Source: Nemertoderma westbladi (taxonomy: Eukaryota; Xenacoelomorpha; Nemertodermatida; Nemertodermatidae). Taken from it: a DNA stretch of 64,000 nt. The stretch's first letter is position 1, and every line of letters begins with the position of its first letter. Below, piece after piece: positions 45,331-57,431 of the stretch. Under the pieces are notes generated by a model, which was given only the letters and a program-made list of their open reading frames with translations, was not told the DNA's origin and did no database searches. The position numbers and the translations under genes are program-made. The stretch lies in NCBI GenBank assembly GCA_032718475.1, contig JAUCBJ010002155.1, positions 23,211 to 87,210 on the forward strand, read 5' to 3'.

Positions 45331-46063
45331 CATTGTCCAGAATAGGGTGTTTCCCTTCACTTCTATGGGGCTTTCTATTATTCCTACCTGTCCCAAATAC
45401 GTTGTGTAATGATTTCCAACCTGTCCAATATAGGGAGGGGCATCCAATCAAATCATCATATGAGCCAACTCCTCGTCATCGGACCAATACCAACATTCCT
45501 AAAGTTAGGCATCTCCCTTATTGGCTATATAATGTAAAGGTTAATGGAAAATTCCACTGATATATAATCCAAGTGTCAGCTACGAATCCGGGGCTCATTA
45601 TAACAACCTATACTGGACAGAGCAACGTATTTGGGACAAGAGCTGGTTAAGGTATATAGTCAACTGCTCTAAAAAAAAAAGGTTTTCATTATAAGGCAAT
45701 GTAGCCAACCTGCACAAACAGTTTTCTTCTTCTTTATGCTTAAAAGGTGTAAGGGGCCACATGATATCTTGCACCTAAATGATTTCAATTTTCCTTTTGG
45801 CATGGCTGAGAAAATGACAAAAATTTGCCTTATTTTTTATAGAGTGAAAATTCTAAAAAAAAAAAGTTGACGCTTAAAAAAAAAAGGTCTAACTTGTGAT
45901 TCATATTTGTAATTAAACACTATATATGCATATTTAATGTCATATATGTTCATTCAGTCATTAGGATGGTCATACCATAGTTGTATCAATGCATAAATGT
46001 AATGAAAATATATCATTTAGCTAACTTTATTTAACTAAAGTACTATTGTTTTAGTACTATTGT

Positions 46064-46839
46064 CTATAATATAAAGTCCATATTTTCCTTGAGTTTATTA
46101 TATCGGATTAGTGCCACTTCGTCTTCATCAAAGATGAATGCAAGTACTTGCGTTCCTTGAGCCAGCCTGGGTGAAGCAGGACCAAAGAATATACGTCGGT
46201 AATCATCGTAATCAATGCTGCTGATATCTCGCCGACCATTAGGGTTAATGTCAGCAGGCCATGACCACAGAGTGTCTATGGTTCGAAGGTTTAGACGCGT
46301 GTTTCGAGTAAGATAATCAAATACCCAGCCACCAGGTTTATCATCAACACCTTTATCACGAGAAATGAACCGTCCCCAATAATAATTATCTGCAAAGAAG
46401 ACAGCAAATATCTGCTGAATACTATCAGGGTCCTCTCTCGGAACAGCATTCAATTCAAACAACAATGATCAAGATTGCTGACTCGGTTTACTTCGAACAG
46501 ATTGGCGAGATTTCTTCTTCATTGGTGATGCGACTGGGGTGGGATCAGCGTCACTTCTCGAATACCCATCCTCATGAATCCTCACCACTATATTCATCTC
46601 CCGATTCGTCTGGGCTCTCAGATAACTCTTCCTCCTCTGATGTATCTGGTGTTTCCTTGGTCTTTTGTTTGCGGTTTCCTTTTTTTTGTGGCTGGTTCTC
46701 TTTATCCTTCTTCTTTGCAAGACGAACTTGATGACGTTTCTCCTTCTCTTCCTGTTTGCGCTTATTCTCTTCTTCCTTCGCCCTAATGGCATTAAGAACA
46801 TCATCATGGGTTAGCACCTGGGCACCAGGAACAATTCCA
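46064..46839 (-). pseudogene. transposase C-terminus: charged tail plus extra domain
   Basis: Continues after the 46842-48694 insert with SGIVPGAQVLTHDDVLNAI, then a Lys/Glu-rich coiled coil (KEEENKRKQEEKEKRHQ) and an acidic SPDESGDEYSGED stretch. A shift and an in-frame TGA near 46467 follow, then a compact aromatic-rich domain (IFAVFFADNYYWGRFISRD, WVFDYLTRNTRLNL, TLWSWPADI, LAFIFDEDEVALIRYNKL) to the stop at 46064. The last domain resembles small Tudor/SH3-like C-terminal modules found on some invertebrate transposases; that comparison is from memory. Confidence 0.55.
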
Positions 46840-46841
46840 CT

Positions 46842-48694
46842 TCCCAGTAAAAAATCCGCATGCGTAACGCATTCGTGCCACATGCAGCATTCGTAAAAGG
46901 TGCGTGCAATGTTATTTAAGATTCGTGAAGCCTTCGTCAATGGTTCGTCAGTCCGAATAATTTAACGAATGCGTATAGTATTCGTATCGCATGTGAGATT
47001 TCACTTGTAAATATATTCGTGGCTCATCATTCGTGGCACATGCGATACGAATGCTTCCACTCCACTCAAAAATAATTCGTGGTTCATTCGTTCGTGCCAC
47101 ATGCGATACGAATGCTTAGCCACGCCACTCTTAAAATTATTCGTGGTCCATTCGTGACGCATGCGATACGCATGCAAAGCACTCTCAATTAGAGTACCGT
47201 ACAGACTGTAATACTGGCCAATCACCATTCGGCAAATAATCGAACATAGTGTTATTAGTTAGTAGCTCTCCCCCTTTGTTACCAGTCAGCCAGTCCCATG
47301 TACGTTTACTATATATTTATTTAATGGGTTGCCCAGTAATTCTTAACTCCCGTTTATTATTTTTGGTTCCCCATTATTTTGGTATGTAAACCTGTTCCCT
47401 TTACCAACATGCTTGATATACTGTAATAATGTAAAGGTTATGTACTGTAGGCTAGGTGAGATAAATAATGACAACATAAAACTACTGTATTAACTTAAGG
47501 AACTACAGTATGTAGGCATACTTATAGTATGTAGGCACTAGGCACCCCCCACCCGTAGTTTTAGCCCCTGTCATCCTGTACAGTAGTACTCATTTCCCAA
47601 AGTTATTACAGTAGTTTTATGTTGTCATTATTTATCTCACCTGGCCTACAGTACAGTACCAATACATATTATAAAGCATGTGGAATTTTTATTAAATTGT
47701 ACGTGTGTACGGTGATATTCTCACACAGTTTCTTAGGCCTCCAGGTCGAATTTGTTTAATTCGCTATAAAACGCCATTAAAAAGTCTACTGATATACTGT
47801 AGCAGTTAATTACCGGTAACTGCTACAGTAGGCCCTACACTTATTAATGGTAAAAAAATCTTACAGACAAAATACATCAAAGGCATACATTTTATGAGAT
47901 GCATCAACATAATTTCAATGTTTTTTTTTACTATATTCTAGAATTTTAATTCGCTTTTTTTCGATAATAAGTAATAAAATATATATACTGTATAATAATA
48001 ATACAAATATATATAATAATAAAATAATATAATATAATAATAAATAATATAATATAATAATAAAATAATTAAAATAATATAATAATAAAATATCATAAAA
48101 AATAATAAACCATCAATAATAATTAATAAGATTAATTAAAAGCTTGACATTAATATTCTAGATAATAAAATCATCAGAACTATAACGATTTACGTCTGAA
48201 ATTGCGTGCTCTTGAATTATATCTGAACATTTTTTTGGGGAAATTGAAAATGGCTTTCATATTCGATTCGGAATATCAAGTATATTCAAAAAAATAAAAT
48301 AAAATGGACACGTTTTAACAGTTGTAAACTGTTAAAACTATGTAAACTGTAGCGAAATAATAAAAAAAATAAAAATCCTGCGGTAAACATTCGTATAACA
48401 CTCGTAAAACATTCGTAACGCATTCGTATAGCGTGGGAAACATTCGTATATAACATGCGGGACGCATTCGTATCGTGTGCGGGAAACATTCGTATAAGAT
48501 TAGGGACGCATTCGTAGAATGTGCGGGATTCGAATAAGGTTCGTATTACATTCGATATGCGAATAAAGGATGCGTATTTGGTTCGGTTTTCGCATTCGTA
48601 TCGCATGGTTCATCTATGTAACATTTCAGAATGCGTTACGAATGCGTGAAATATGCGCCATCCCATGCGTTACGAATGCGGATTTTTTACTGGG
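46842..48694. mobile_element. 1.85-kb non-autonomous element, CCCAGTAAAAAATCCGCAT
   Basis: Inverted ends of about 30 bp, one mismatch: CCCAGTAAAAAATCCGCAT(G/T)CGTAACGCAT. TT lies on both sides (46840-46841, 48695-48696). Removing the element and one TT restores the transposase frame. Both ends (46842-47190 and 48370-48694) are full of ATTCGTA/GCATTCGTG words in both directions, i.e. subterminal repeats. A 45-bp inverted pair (47445-47489 with 47607-47651) and a 13-bp hairpin (47796-47829) lie in the middle. No ORF of note. Confidence 0.8.
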
Positions 48695-48696
48695 TT

Positions 48697-49516
48697 CCAA
48701 GTTCAGTGGTCTTCTTCCTTGGTTTACGGTGTTCCTTTCCCCGGTTGGCAATGATCACTTCCAATTGACCCGCAACTGGCACCTGTACCCAAACAACCTG
48801 TTTCTGCCAACCATAACCAGGTGGACAATTCTCTACAGGACATGGTGGTATGATTAAGTTATCCAAAGATCGTTGTGATGAAGTAGATAAACGTGAAGCA
48901 GATGATATAGATGATCTAGGTGTCACTATGTCACTTGACACAGACCCATCAGAGTCTGTTACACTGCTGAGTGTCAAATTAGCCAAAGGTAAGTCTTCAG
49001 CTATGGGTTCAGAGGGTTTTCCTCCCAGTCTCCCCGCTTGCTGTTCAAGGACCTCTGGTGCCTGGTCCTCATGATGGATCTCCTGCTCCTCCTCTTCGAC
49101 ATCAGGAAGCTTTGGATCTCCCTTTGAATCAGTAGGCTTACCAGCAGCAACCCAAAGATCAAACCTGGAATTCTTCTGAGGGTCTGTAAATCGCTTCTTA
49201 TCATATTTACTGTAGTACTGTCAGGTGGATAAATTCCTGTTGTTTGAAACCCCTTGATGACTATCTCCTTTGTTACTGACTCCTTCCAAGCTGTTGATAA
49301 TATCTCAAGAAACTCAGCCTTGGGTACAGAACCGGCTCCAGTTGCAGCATTCCTCGTTTGCAACATTGTCTCATACTTAGCTTTAAATGGACGAAACATA
49401 GAGACATCAAGAGGTTGCAAGACATCAGTTACATGTGATGGAAACTTGAGAACAGATATATTGTTATCCCGACACAACCTTAGAGTTTCTAATCCCAAAT
49501 GGCATTTGGCACCATC
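48697..49516 (-). pseudogene. transposase DDE, second half
   Basis: Starts directly after the 49519-51133 insert with VDGAKCHLGLETL (second catalytic Asp), then LKFPSHVTDVLQPLDVSMFR, a signature of pogo/Tigger DDE domains (H..H.LQPLDV), then FQTTGIYPPD. A frameshift near 49190 is followed by DLWVAAGKPT, an acidic linker, a Ser-rich stretch and WQKQVVWVQVPVAGQLEVII, up to the second insert. Confidence 0.75.
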
Positions 49517-49518
49517 CA

Positions 49519-51133
49519 CCCAGGTAGCACAAATACGTAAATTTACGGTAAATTTACGTTCATTATTCGTCCAGACGTTCTGGATTTATGTTCATATGAC
49601 GTTGTATTTCTCCCATAAGATGCTATTGATGCTAAACGTTCAATAGTTCAAAGTTGGCCGTCAGAAGTACCGTAATATGAACGGGCAATTGAACGTAAAA
49701 GAGACGACAGGCAATCTAGGTTCAAATGACGTGTTCACTAGACGTTCATTTCTGGTGTGTTATAGGTCCATATTCGGTTGAATAAACGTGTTCACTAGAC
49801 GTTCATTTCTGGTGTGTTATAGGTCCATATTCGGTTGAATAAACGTAAAAATTTAACGTGAGACCAACCAATCACTGTTTGTTGGTGCATGTTCTGTGTA
49901 GAGAGGGGAGGGGGGGGGGGGGGGTTAGCCTACCTTATCCAATCCCTACACCCTATCCTACGGCCCTACACCTACAATACCCTATACATTTAGAGAAGGA
50001 AGCATCAGAGTATATATGAAATTATTTAATCGATAGTGATATAAGAGTATCCATGATATATTATGGTGATGATCCACAAATTCACATTGGATTAGTTAGA
50101 TTTCTGTATTTTATCTTATTTCCAGCCAAAATAGATTATTCATATTGATGAATCTTAAAAAAAATAATTAATTTTATGATCTTATAATTGATATTTGAAA
50201 TTTTGTATCTATGCAATAAGGCAATAATGTAATACATACAAAAAGCAATTAAAACGTAAGAAAGGTTTATATAATATGATAAATTTGTAAAATAAAAAAT
50301 AATGTTTTGCGATTAAAAAAATTACCCTACGCATGATTGAAGTTTGAACATTCCAACGCCCATATATCCGATTTATCTCAACAAAATGTAATGGTATTTG
50401 GTCAGTTGGTATCAAAATAGACAAACTTTTGCGGTTTTCTTTGTTTGATATTTTCTTGGTTCAAAAGGCCTAATATATTCTAATAATTTCATTACCGGTA
50501 CAATTTTTCGTGACATAGTACTAGTGTATTAGCTTTAGTAATCAGTAGAATCACCTTTGTCTAATTTTGATGTTATTTGTTGTTTAAAATGTTTAAAAAT
50601 GCGTCAGCATTGTATTGGTTATCAATGTTTTGTTGTGTGAATAATTTTTCGATTACTTAAAGTAATTGTTTTGTATTGAGAATGAACCATTAGTCCAGAT
50701 ATAACTAAGCGGAACCACACCAACCATACAAGGAGTAGGCTAACCAACATAAAAAATAATTGCACAATAATAAATAGTCAGATAATTGTATCACGAACAA
50801 GTTTGAACATGCCATTGACATAACAAGTTAAAATAAATTATGTTTGAACGTTCATAAATGTTCAAACAACGTACATATTTAGGTACAAAGAAATGAACGC
50901 ATAACTGGACGCAATTTGAACGTTCAATATTCGTTTGTTTTGGTACATATTCAATTTCTTTAAAGTTAGGACGTTAAATTACCTCATGTGAACGTCACAA
51001 TTTGGTAAATTACTCACAACGTCAGCAATTTTTACCTATTTTGAACAATATTTCATTGATGTTCAGATTCGCATAAAAAAAGTACCAAATATGAACGTTC
51101 AATTTCTTTCGTGGACGTCCTGTGCTACCTGGG
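49519..51133. mobile_element. 1.6-kb non-autonomous element, CCCAGGTAGCACA
   Basis: 13-bp inverted ends CCCAGGTAGCACA, with CA on both sides (49517-49518, 51134-51135). Taking out the element and one CA joins the two halves of the DDE domain in frame. Subterminal regions are rich in GAACGTTC/AACGTTCA words in both orientations. It contains a 57-bp tandem pair (49731-49846) and a poly(G) run (49910-49924). No coding region. Confidence 0.8.
49731..49846 (+). repeat. 57-bp tandem duplication
   Basis: GTGTTCACTAGACGTTCATT... through TTCGGTTGAATAAAC, two copies, identical over the full unit as far as I can see. Confidence 0.85.
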
Positions 51134-51135
51134 CA

Positions 51136-51783
51136 CTACCAATAATAATGGCCACTCCTTAATTCCCTCAACTATCCTGTCCTTAATTACTTTATGCCAG
51201 CTTTGTAAATTCATCCACCCAGACTTAGTCACATCATAGCTAAGATTTGAGCATATAGATACTGTATGGCCCAACCATTGGTATTGGAATCGAACTCCTT
51301 CAAATACCACATGTGGGTCCATAGCGGTGCCATCTGCCTTTGCAAAGGCCAGAACTGTATAGTTCTGTCTCCCACCACCAGGTGTCACCCTGAATGCCTT
51401 CTTTCCTTTACGTCCTACAAGTTTACGTTTCGATGGATCTTCACATATTGCAGACTCATCCAGGTTGAGAATATGGCTTGGTTTGTCTCTTAGATCCAAT
51501 TTGTCAATAGTCTCAGTTAAGAGATCGTAAAACTTCTCTACCTTAAATGGATCCATTGTTGCTTCTTTCCTTCCCTTCTGCATTGGGACTGGTTTCTTAG
51601 TGATAGGTTATGTCGACCCATAAAGTTAGTAACCCATGCATCACCAGGCATGTTACCTTTAAAGAAGTTTACAGATATATCATTCTTATTGAGATATTCC
51701 CTTATTATCTTTGGTATCTCTTCACGAAGTAATCCAAAGCCGGAACGTTCCATTAACTCAAGTAGACTCGCTAAGGTAGCCTA
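51136..51783 (-). pseudogene. transposase CENPB domain and DDE first half
   Basis: Frame 51753-51538 reads MERSGFGLLREEIPKIIREY and GDAWVTNFMGRHNLSLRNQS, a CENP-B-type DNA-binding domain. A shift leads to the frame ending at 51136, with FYDLLTETIDKLDLRD, ILNLDESAI (first catalytic Asp), GGRQNYTVLAFAKADG and GWMNLQSW. The block is cut off by the element at 49519-51133. Confidence 0.75.
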
Positions 51784-52039
51784 CTCTCCAAAGTAGGGTC
51801 CACTTTTGTCAAGTATGGCTTCCGACCTGAACCCTGCCATTCAGCTACACCTTCTCTAAGTTTAAGATGTTTGGTAATAGTTGTTGACGAAATTCCGAAT
51901 TTAGTCTGTATTTGTGGAAAAGACATTCCTTCCTGTCTAGCCTTGATTGCAGCATCTAAACTTATCCCATGGCGTTTTTCAGCATTGCTCTTTTCGCACC
52001 TTTTGTGCTTTCGCTTTACCTACTCTTCCTCCTGGGCAT
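51784..52039 (-). pseudogene. transposase N-terminal helix-turn-helix
   Basis: ATG at 52039 gives MPRRKSR before a shift. The next frame reads EKRHGISLDAAIKARQEGMS, FPQIQTKFGISSTTITKHL and GSGRKPYLTKVDPTLESRL, typical of the psq/HTH start of pogo-like transposases (GRK..L....E..L). A further shift separates it from the CENPB block. Confidence 0.65.
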
Positions 52040-53943
52040 GTTCCAACTCAATACAACTAACCAGTAATGCCTAATTAATTCTCAATTCTAGGGCAATCTA
52101 TGTAAATATCGCTTATATACCGGTACTGTAAAAAATTGGAATAAGTGAAAACCCTGGTTAAAACGTACCCGAATACCAGGTACGTTATATTAGAATAACG
52201 TACCCAAATACCGGGTACATTATTTTAGAATAGTGACCATGCCTCCTATAGCCTATGTCCGTATGTAGAGCAGTACTTGACTTCTACCTACACACCTACC
52301 TACATGTGCTACAGTCTGCACTTCATGCAGTAGGCCTGTGACAAACAGTTCCTAGAAAGTTGAAAAGCTGAATGCTCAGCACAACACATACCCAACTACC
52401 AGTACAGAATGACTGACTGAGTGCCTGTCTCTTTGTCTAAAAATAGGCCTTCCACTGTAAGGTTATAACTAGGGTTCGACCGGAGCTCCGGCTCCGGCCG
52501 GACTTGGCATGTCCGGCTCCGGTCCGGCTCCGGTCAAATTAGGTGCAGTAGCTCCGGCAAAAAGTATTTGTGCTGCACGAAGCATAGCTACATGGATAGG
52601 CAAGGCAAACATACAGCCAGACACCGGACGTCCGTCTACGAACTGATCAACGTCTACTGGCAGGCTGTACTGCTGAGTGCCGACTGTATTACGGTATGCT
52701 GTCCGACGAATCTGTACAAAATAAGTACAAAAAAAGTACAAGTAGGGAACATACCCTTAAATAAGCTCCAAAAGTGGGTTCTTATTTAAGGAAAATGGCT
52801 CTTATTTAAGGGTTTTTGGGCCTTTTTTGGCTATTTTTTCGATATAATATGCAATAACTTGTTTCAGGAAAAAATACCGCATAATTTTATTTCACAATGT
52901 AAAAGTTGGGTCTTTCTTGAACATAAAGCAAAAAACCAGAAAACATTTCACCGTCCGGTTTTTTTTCTACAAGCGTTTTAAAATTGCATCAAAAATACGA
53001 CAAGTTCCTAAATAAGGGTGATTTTTTAAATTTACCTTATTTAAGATATCGAAATTGTACACATAAATACTAAAAGTCCCTAAATAAGAACTTTTTGACC
53101 TGGGTTTCTTATTTAGGAATACAATTGTATTCCAAAATCTGCACATTCCTCAAATAAAATAAATATTCCTTATTCCTTACGTTACAGTATGTGTTACACT
53201 TCCTTCATAATTCTTTGATTTATGTCAGTCTGTATATTGCTAATTGTTGGGATAAGGATAAGGTCAATGGTTGCACTGCACTCTATAAATCCTCTATAGA
53301 ATATCGTATCATAATGAAGTTGATAGCACTGGCATTCTTACCTCACACGGTAGCATAGAATAGCCCATTGATATTCAAAAGAATAGCCCATCGCCCATGC
53401 TAATCTTAGCCAAGAGGCCCTACGAGAGGAAGGCGGAGCCCCCCCTCAAACCCCAGACCAATCGCGTGAGGGGTTTTGTGTCGCCGAGCAACGACTGTAA
53501 ATACCTATGAAACGATACAATTCTGATGTATTTCCAACTATAATATGCTTTTCCATCATTTTTAACCCGTTTCAGTGTTTTTCCCTGATGTTTTCGACCC
53601 ATATAGTTATTTTTGACGAACTTTACTCATATCGCATCCTTATTAGAGGTATGGAATAAAATAAACAATAAAAATACAGTATATATAATTTCTAAGCATA
53701 TTATTGATTCGAATTCATTTAATTCGGATAATTAATTTTCTTTTTATAACATTAATTCATTAAATTATAACATTCTGGTACGTATTATAGCAACCGCAAC
53801 ACATAATACTATTTACCAACAAGGGATTCCCTTGCGCCTTTTACTACAGCCAATAGGAAGTCGCTTCCATTAAAGAATTCAGTAAAATGGAATCCTCTTG
53901 ATTTAGCTAAATATAGACAGCCAATCACAACCCACTTCGGGCC
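52040..53943. other. non-coding; two unexplained motif clusters
   Basis: 52162-52233 is a 36-bp tandem pair (ACGTACCCGAATACCAGGTA...). 52478-52560 is packed with GCTCCGG/CCGGAC words and starts AGGGTTCGACCGGAGC, like the end of a hAT element. 52740-53170 holds at least eight copies of TTAAATAAG or its complement. No gene seen. Confidence 0.4.
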
Positions 53944-53951
53944 CTGGAGAA

Positions 53952-56664
53952 GAGAGAGGGCTGTTGCGCTGTCAGTCAGAGAGGTAACAGCCCATGGGGT
54001 AAGGATTTACCTCTGGGACCTGTATTAGGCAAAATAGCAGTAGCTGTGTAGGCCCACCAGTACTGTGCACGGTACATGACCCGAAATTCAGCCTACATCA
54101 GTACATCTGTAAATAATACACGGTTTCGCGGTACAAGATCATATGTAAAATGCTCGCGTGAGTTCAGGAGTTGCACAGATGTCAGGATGTGCTGATTCTA
54201 TATCATGCACTAGGCCTAACGGATTCTGGTAGCCTGGAACTAGACCACTACTGCACTACAAAAACTGATGCGACAGAGCGAGGTGCCGTTAGCCTAACAT
54301 TTATTGGCGGCTGGTCCGATAACACTCAACGCATTGTTTGGTTGGACATTGACATTACGGTATTGCATTACAGTGTACATTATTACATACTGATTATTAT
54401 GGATTGAGAAATTGGATATATTTGGACGTCAATGGATGGATAGGTTTGGTTTGAGAAACTAATATCACGTAGGCCTACCTAATCCAGTAATCATATCTTT
54501 GCGTTAATTATTACTAGATCCACTGGCCCCCAGCCACCTTCAACAAACCATCATTGCTGGGGGGCACTCAGCTGAGGGGGCTGAGCGCATTAAAAACTGT
54601 AAGTATCGCGACCTAATGGACCGGGCCATTTCTTTCACCCCGTGGCCTTTGAGACCTTTGGCCGCCCTGGTCCAGAGACATCCACCTTCCTCCGGGAGAT
54701 CGGGGCTCATCTCCACAGTGCCACCCACGAACCGCGGTCACACCAGTTCAGTTTCTGCTCCAGCGCCTGGAGATGGCAATTTTGGTTGGTATTGCAGCCT
54801 CAGTCATGGGGACAGCAACCACGCCGACCATCGGTCTATTCGGGCACTGAAGAGCCGAAACTCTCGAAATGGTTGCCAATGGAGTCACCAACGGGATGAC
54901 GGCCGAAGATATTCAATACTCTATCTTATGCAATCTCAAATATTCAATGTTCGATCCCTAGATGGGGCAGTACTATTTGGGCACAGTGCTTTAAATGCTG
55001 CAGCCTAGCCCAACCCCGGCTTTCATCCTTCAGTGGTCGATTGGGAACCAAGTCAACTTGGGAAACAGTGTGGAAGGGTTTACTGTGGAAGATCACCCAT
55101 GGTGGTGAACAGGCATTCCTTGGCTTAACGAGCCTAAAATATTCTCCCATTCAAATATTCAATTCGGTACTGTACCCTCAATTCAATATTCAATCTTAGT
55201 AGTATTATTTCTGTGCTTCGTTATTTAATAATGTGATTAGATAAAAAAAATAAATTAATGAAATATAATTCATCTGTTAATTATTACAAAAAAAAAATCC
55301 AACATTATATTAACATTTATATAGTTTTGAATTAAATGTTTCGAAATCAACAGTCATTCAATGAACTTATACAGCAGTGTCATATATCGCGTATCCCTTG
55401 GCTGCTTGGTTTAATCACTATTCTTTATTAAGTATAACGGAATCCTGGACCACCGCCTTCACCCTCCACTGACAATTTAAAATCGTAACTCATTCAATCT
55501 TTGACTAAATTATACCAAACTTGGTAAACATTTAATCTTGTCTATCGGCTAAAATAAACACAACTTGCTAAAGTTTCCCCTATAATGTTTTTTCCTGTAG
55601 AACAGGATGCAGTTTTATTTTAGTAGTAGTAGTAAACAAGCTGTTATTTGCGTCGATTTTCACCTGGAGAGGGAAGAATATTGATTGCCCCCCCCCCCCC
55701 CCCCCCTGCGCTGCAGTTAAGTAAGTTAAAATATTTCGGCACCATTTAATTTTATTATCACGGTCGCGCATCAAGTAGTCTGTCAAAAGATACAATTCAT
55801 TATAAACATAACAAAATTAATTATAATAATTCTAAAAATATAAGGCAGATTTTCCTAAAGTTAGCTCTTTAGTCTTTAGCAATCTTATACATTGACAAGA
55901 CTTATAAAATAATTGATGTTGAATAATTATTATTAAGATTAAAATATATTATTAGGAATTCGAAGAAAGCAAATTGTATTGAGTTAGTATTGGCAAGTTA
56001 ATCTCACAAACCAGTCTAGTCTAACTTTACAGTAGCCTTGTTCGCTTTGTTCCAGGTTTAGGCCTATAGATTCCACCGTCTTGGTTCCAGGTTTAATACT
56101 GTAATAGACTCCGTTATCCGCCTCGATCGCTTCGCTATGCACATCTTACTGGGTTTAATAAACTCAGAAACTCCATCGCCTTCCTGTCGTTCTCTGTTTT
56201 GTAGCTTACTTCGCCATCGTCTGATCGCTTTGGTTGTGTGTTTAATACTGTAATAGACTCCGTCGCCATCGTATCATTCTGGATACATTGAATAGACTCC
56301 ATTGTCCATCGCGATTGTTTCATTGTTTACGTGTAATTGACTCCGTCGCCTCCTCCGATTAGGAATCCGGCCGGGTTTCGTAGATTCCGCCATCGTTCAG
56401 CAGTTCAGTGTTTTTAATCAAAGCCAGAATTCCGACACCGGCACCACGATCAACGATTTCGGAAGTAACAGACTCCATCAACAACACTCGGGGTTTAAAA
56501 AATACAATTATCGGGCAACGTGTAACTGGGCGATCATCTATCTGATAGTTGAAAAAGACTGTCTGACAGTTGGTATCAGACTATCTGATAGTTAGCGCCC
56601 CATGGGTAAATCCTTACCCCATGGGCTGTTACCTCTCTGACTGACAGCGCAACAGCCCCTATAG
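53952..56664. mobile_element. 2.7-kb element with 8-bp duplication CTGGAGAA
   Basis: About 58 bp of inverted end sequence (AGGGCTGTTGCGCTGTCAGT, CAGAGAGGTAACAGCCCATG, GGGTAAGGATTTACC) at 53957-54014 and in reverse at 56600-56660. CTGGAGAA is present on both sides (53944-53951, 56665-56672) but once in copy B (61360), which is the empty site. An 8-bp duplication fits hAT, P or similar superfamilies. Inside are a LINE tail and non-coding sequence; no transposase was recognised. Confidence 0.85.
54560..54875 (+). pseudogene. non-LTR retrotransposon C-terminus, copy 2
   Basis: AEGAERIKNCKYRDLMDRAI, then (shift) VAFETFGRPGPETSTFLREI, SATHEPRSHQF, (shift) LLQRLEMAILVGIAASVMGT. Same LINE tail as 31730-31958, decayed independently, lying inside the 2.7-kb element. 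Confidence 0.6.
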
Positions 56665-57227
56665 CTGGAGAAGGCATCCAGCCTTGTTGCTGCTATGGAA
56701 TATTAGTACACCCCCCCCCCCCCCCCCCCACCGTCAATTGAATTCAACTACATTTAATTTCTCTTACCTGAATGCTACTTTTAAGAAATATTAATTGTTT
56801 GCGCCTTTCAATGGGCTGCTTTCTTTCTTTCGAAAGATTTATTTCAGGAAGATAATAAATTATACTTCAGGGCTCCGCTATTCTTCATGTGCGTCAGTAG
56901 CGAGTAGGAATCCTTGCTGTTGTTTCGAGTTTTATTAGGTTGCAGTTTTCTTTGTTATTTCAAATAAAAAATAAAACAAACAACGTATTTATACTCCTCG
57001 ATTATGAGGGAAAATGAAAATAAATAAATGTAATAATTATAATATTCACATTTATAATTCCAATGAACCTCATATTATGATATGTATAAATCACGCAACA
57101 ATTAAACACATTATAATAAATTCTTTAAATTATATAAATATATTAAAATATATATAAATTATATTTTAATTTATTATAATTATTAAGATATTTTTAATAT
57201 CGTTCATATTATTAGAATTCTTTGTCA

Positions 57228-57431
57228 ACTAGTTTACCAGGTTCCATATTGTTACGTCGACCCACGCCACTAGTTTACCAGGTTCCATATTGTTACGTCG
57301 TCCCACGCCACTAGTTTACCAGGTTCCATATTGTTACGTCGACCCACGCCACTAGTTTACCAGGTTCCATATTGTTACGTCGTCCCACGCCACTAGTTTA
57401 CCAGGTTCCATATTGTATCGTAGACCAACGC
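57228..57431 (+). repeat. 41-bp tandem array, five copies
   Basis: Unit ACTAGTTTACCAGGTTCCAT..., 41 bases. Units alternate between GTCGACCCACGCC and GTCGTCCCACGCC, i.e. an 82-bp higher-order period; the last unit is diverged. Absent from copy B at the equivalent site. Confidence 0.85.

Larger units (their letters stand above)
46064..52039 (-). mobile_element. pogo/Tigger-like transposon, decayed, twice interrupted
   Basis: A single transposase gene reads from about 52039 down to 46064 in four coding blocks separated by two inserted elements (49519-51133 and 46842-48694). It has the order of pogo/Tigger/jerky-type transposases: helix-turn-helix, CENP-B-type DNA-binding domain, DDE catalytic domain, charged C-terminus. 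At least four frameshifts and one in-frame stop make it a pseudogene. The transposon's own terminal repeats were not found; three near-identical A10GGT runs at 45670-45890 and a tandem 36-bp repeat at 52162-52233 lie near where they should be. Confidence 0.8.
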
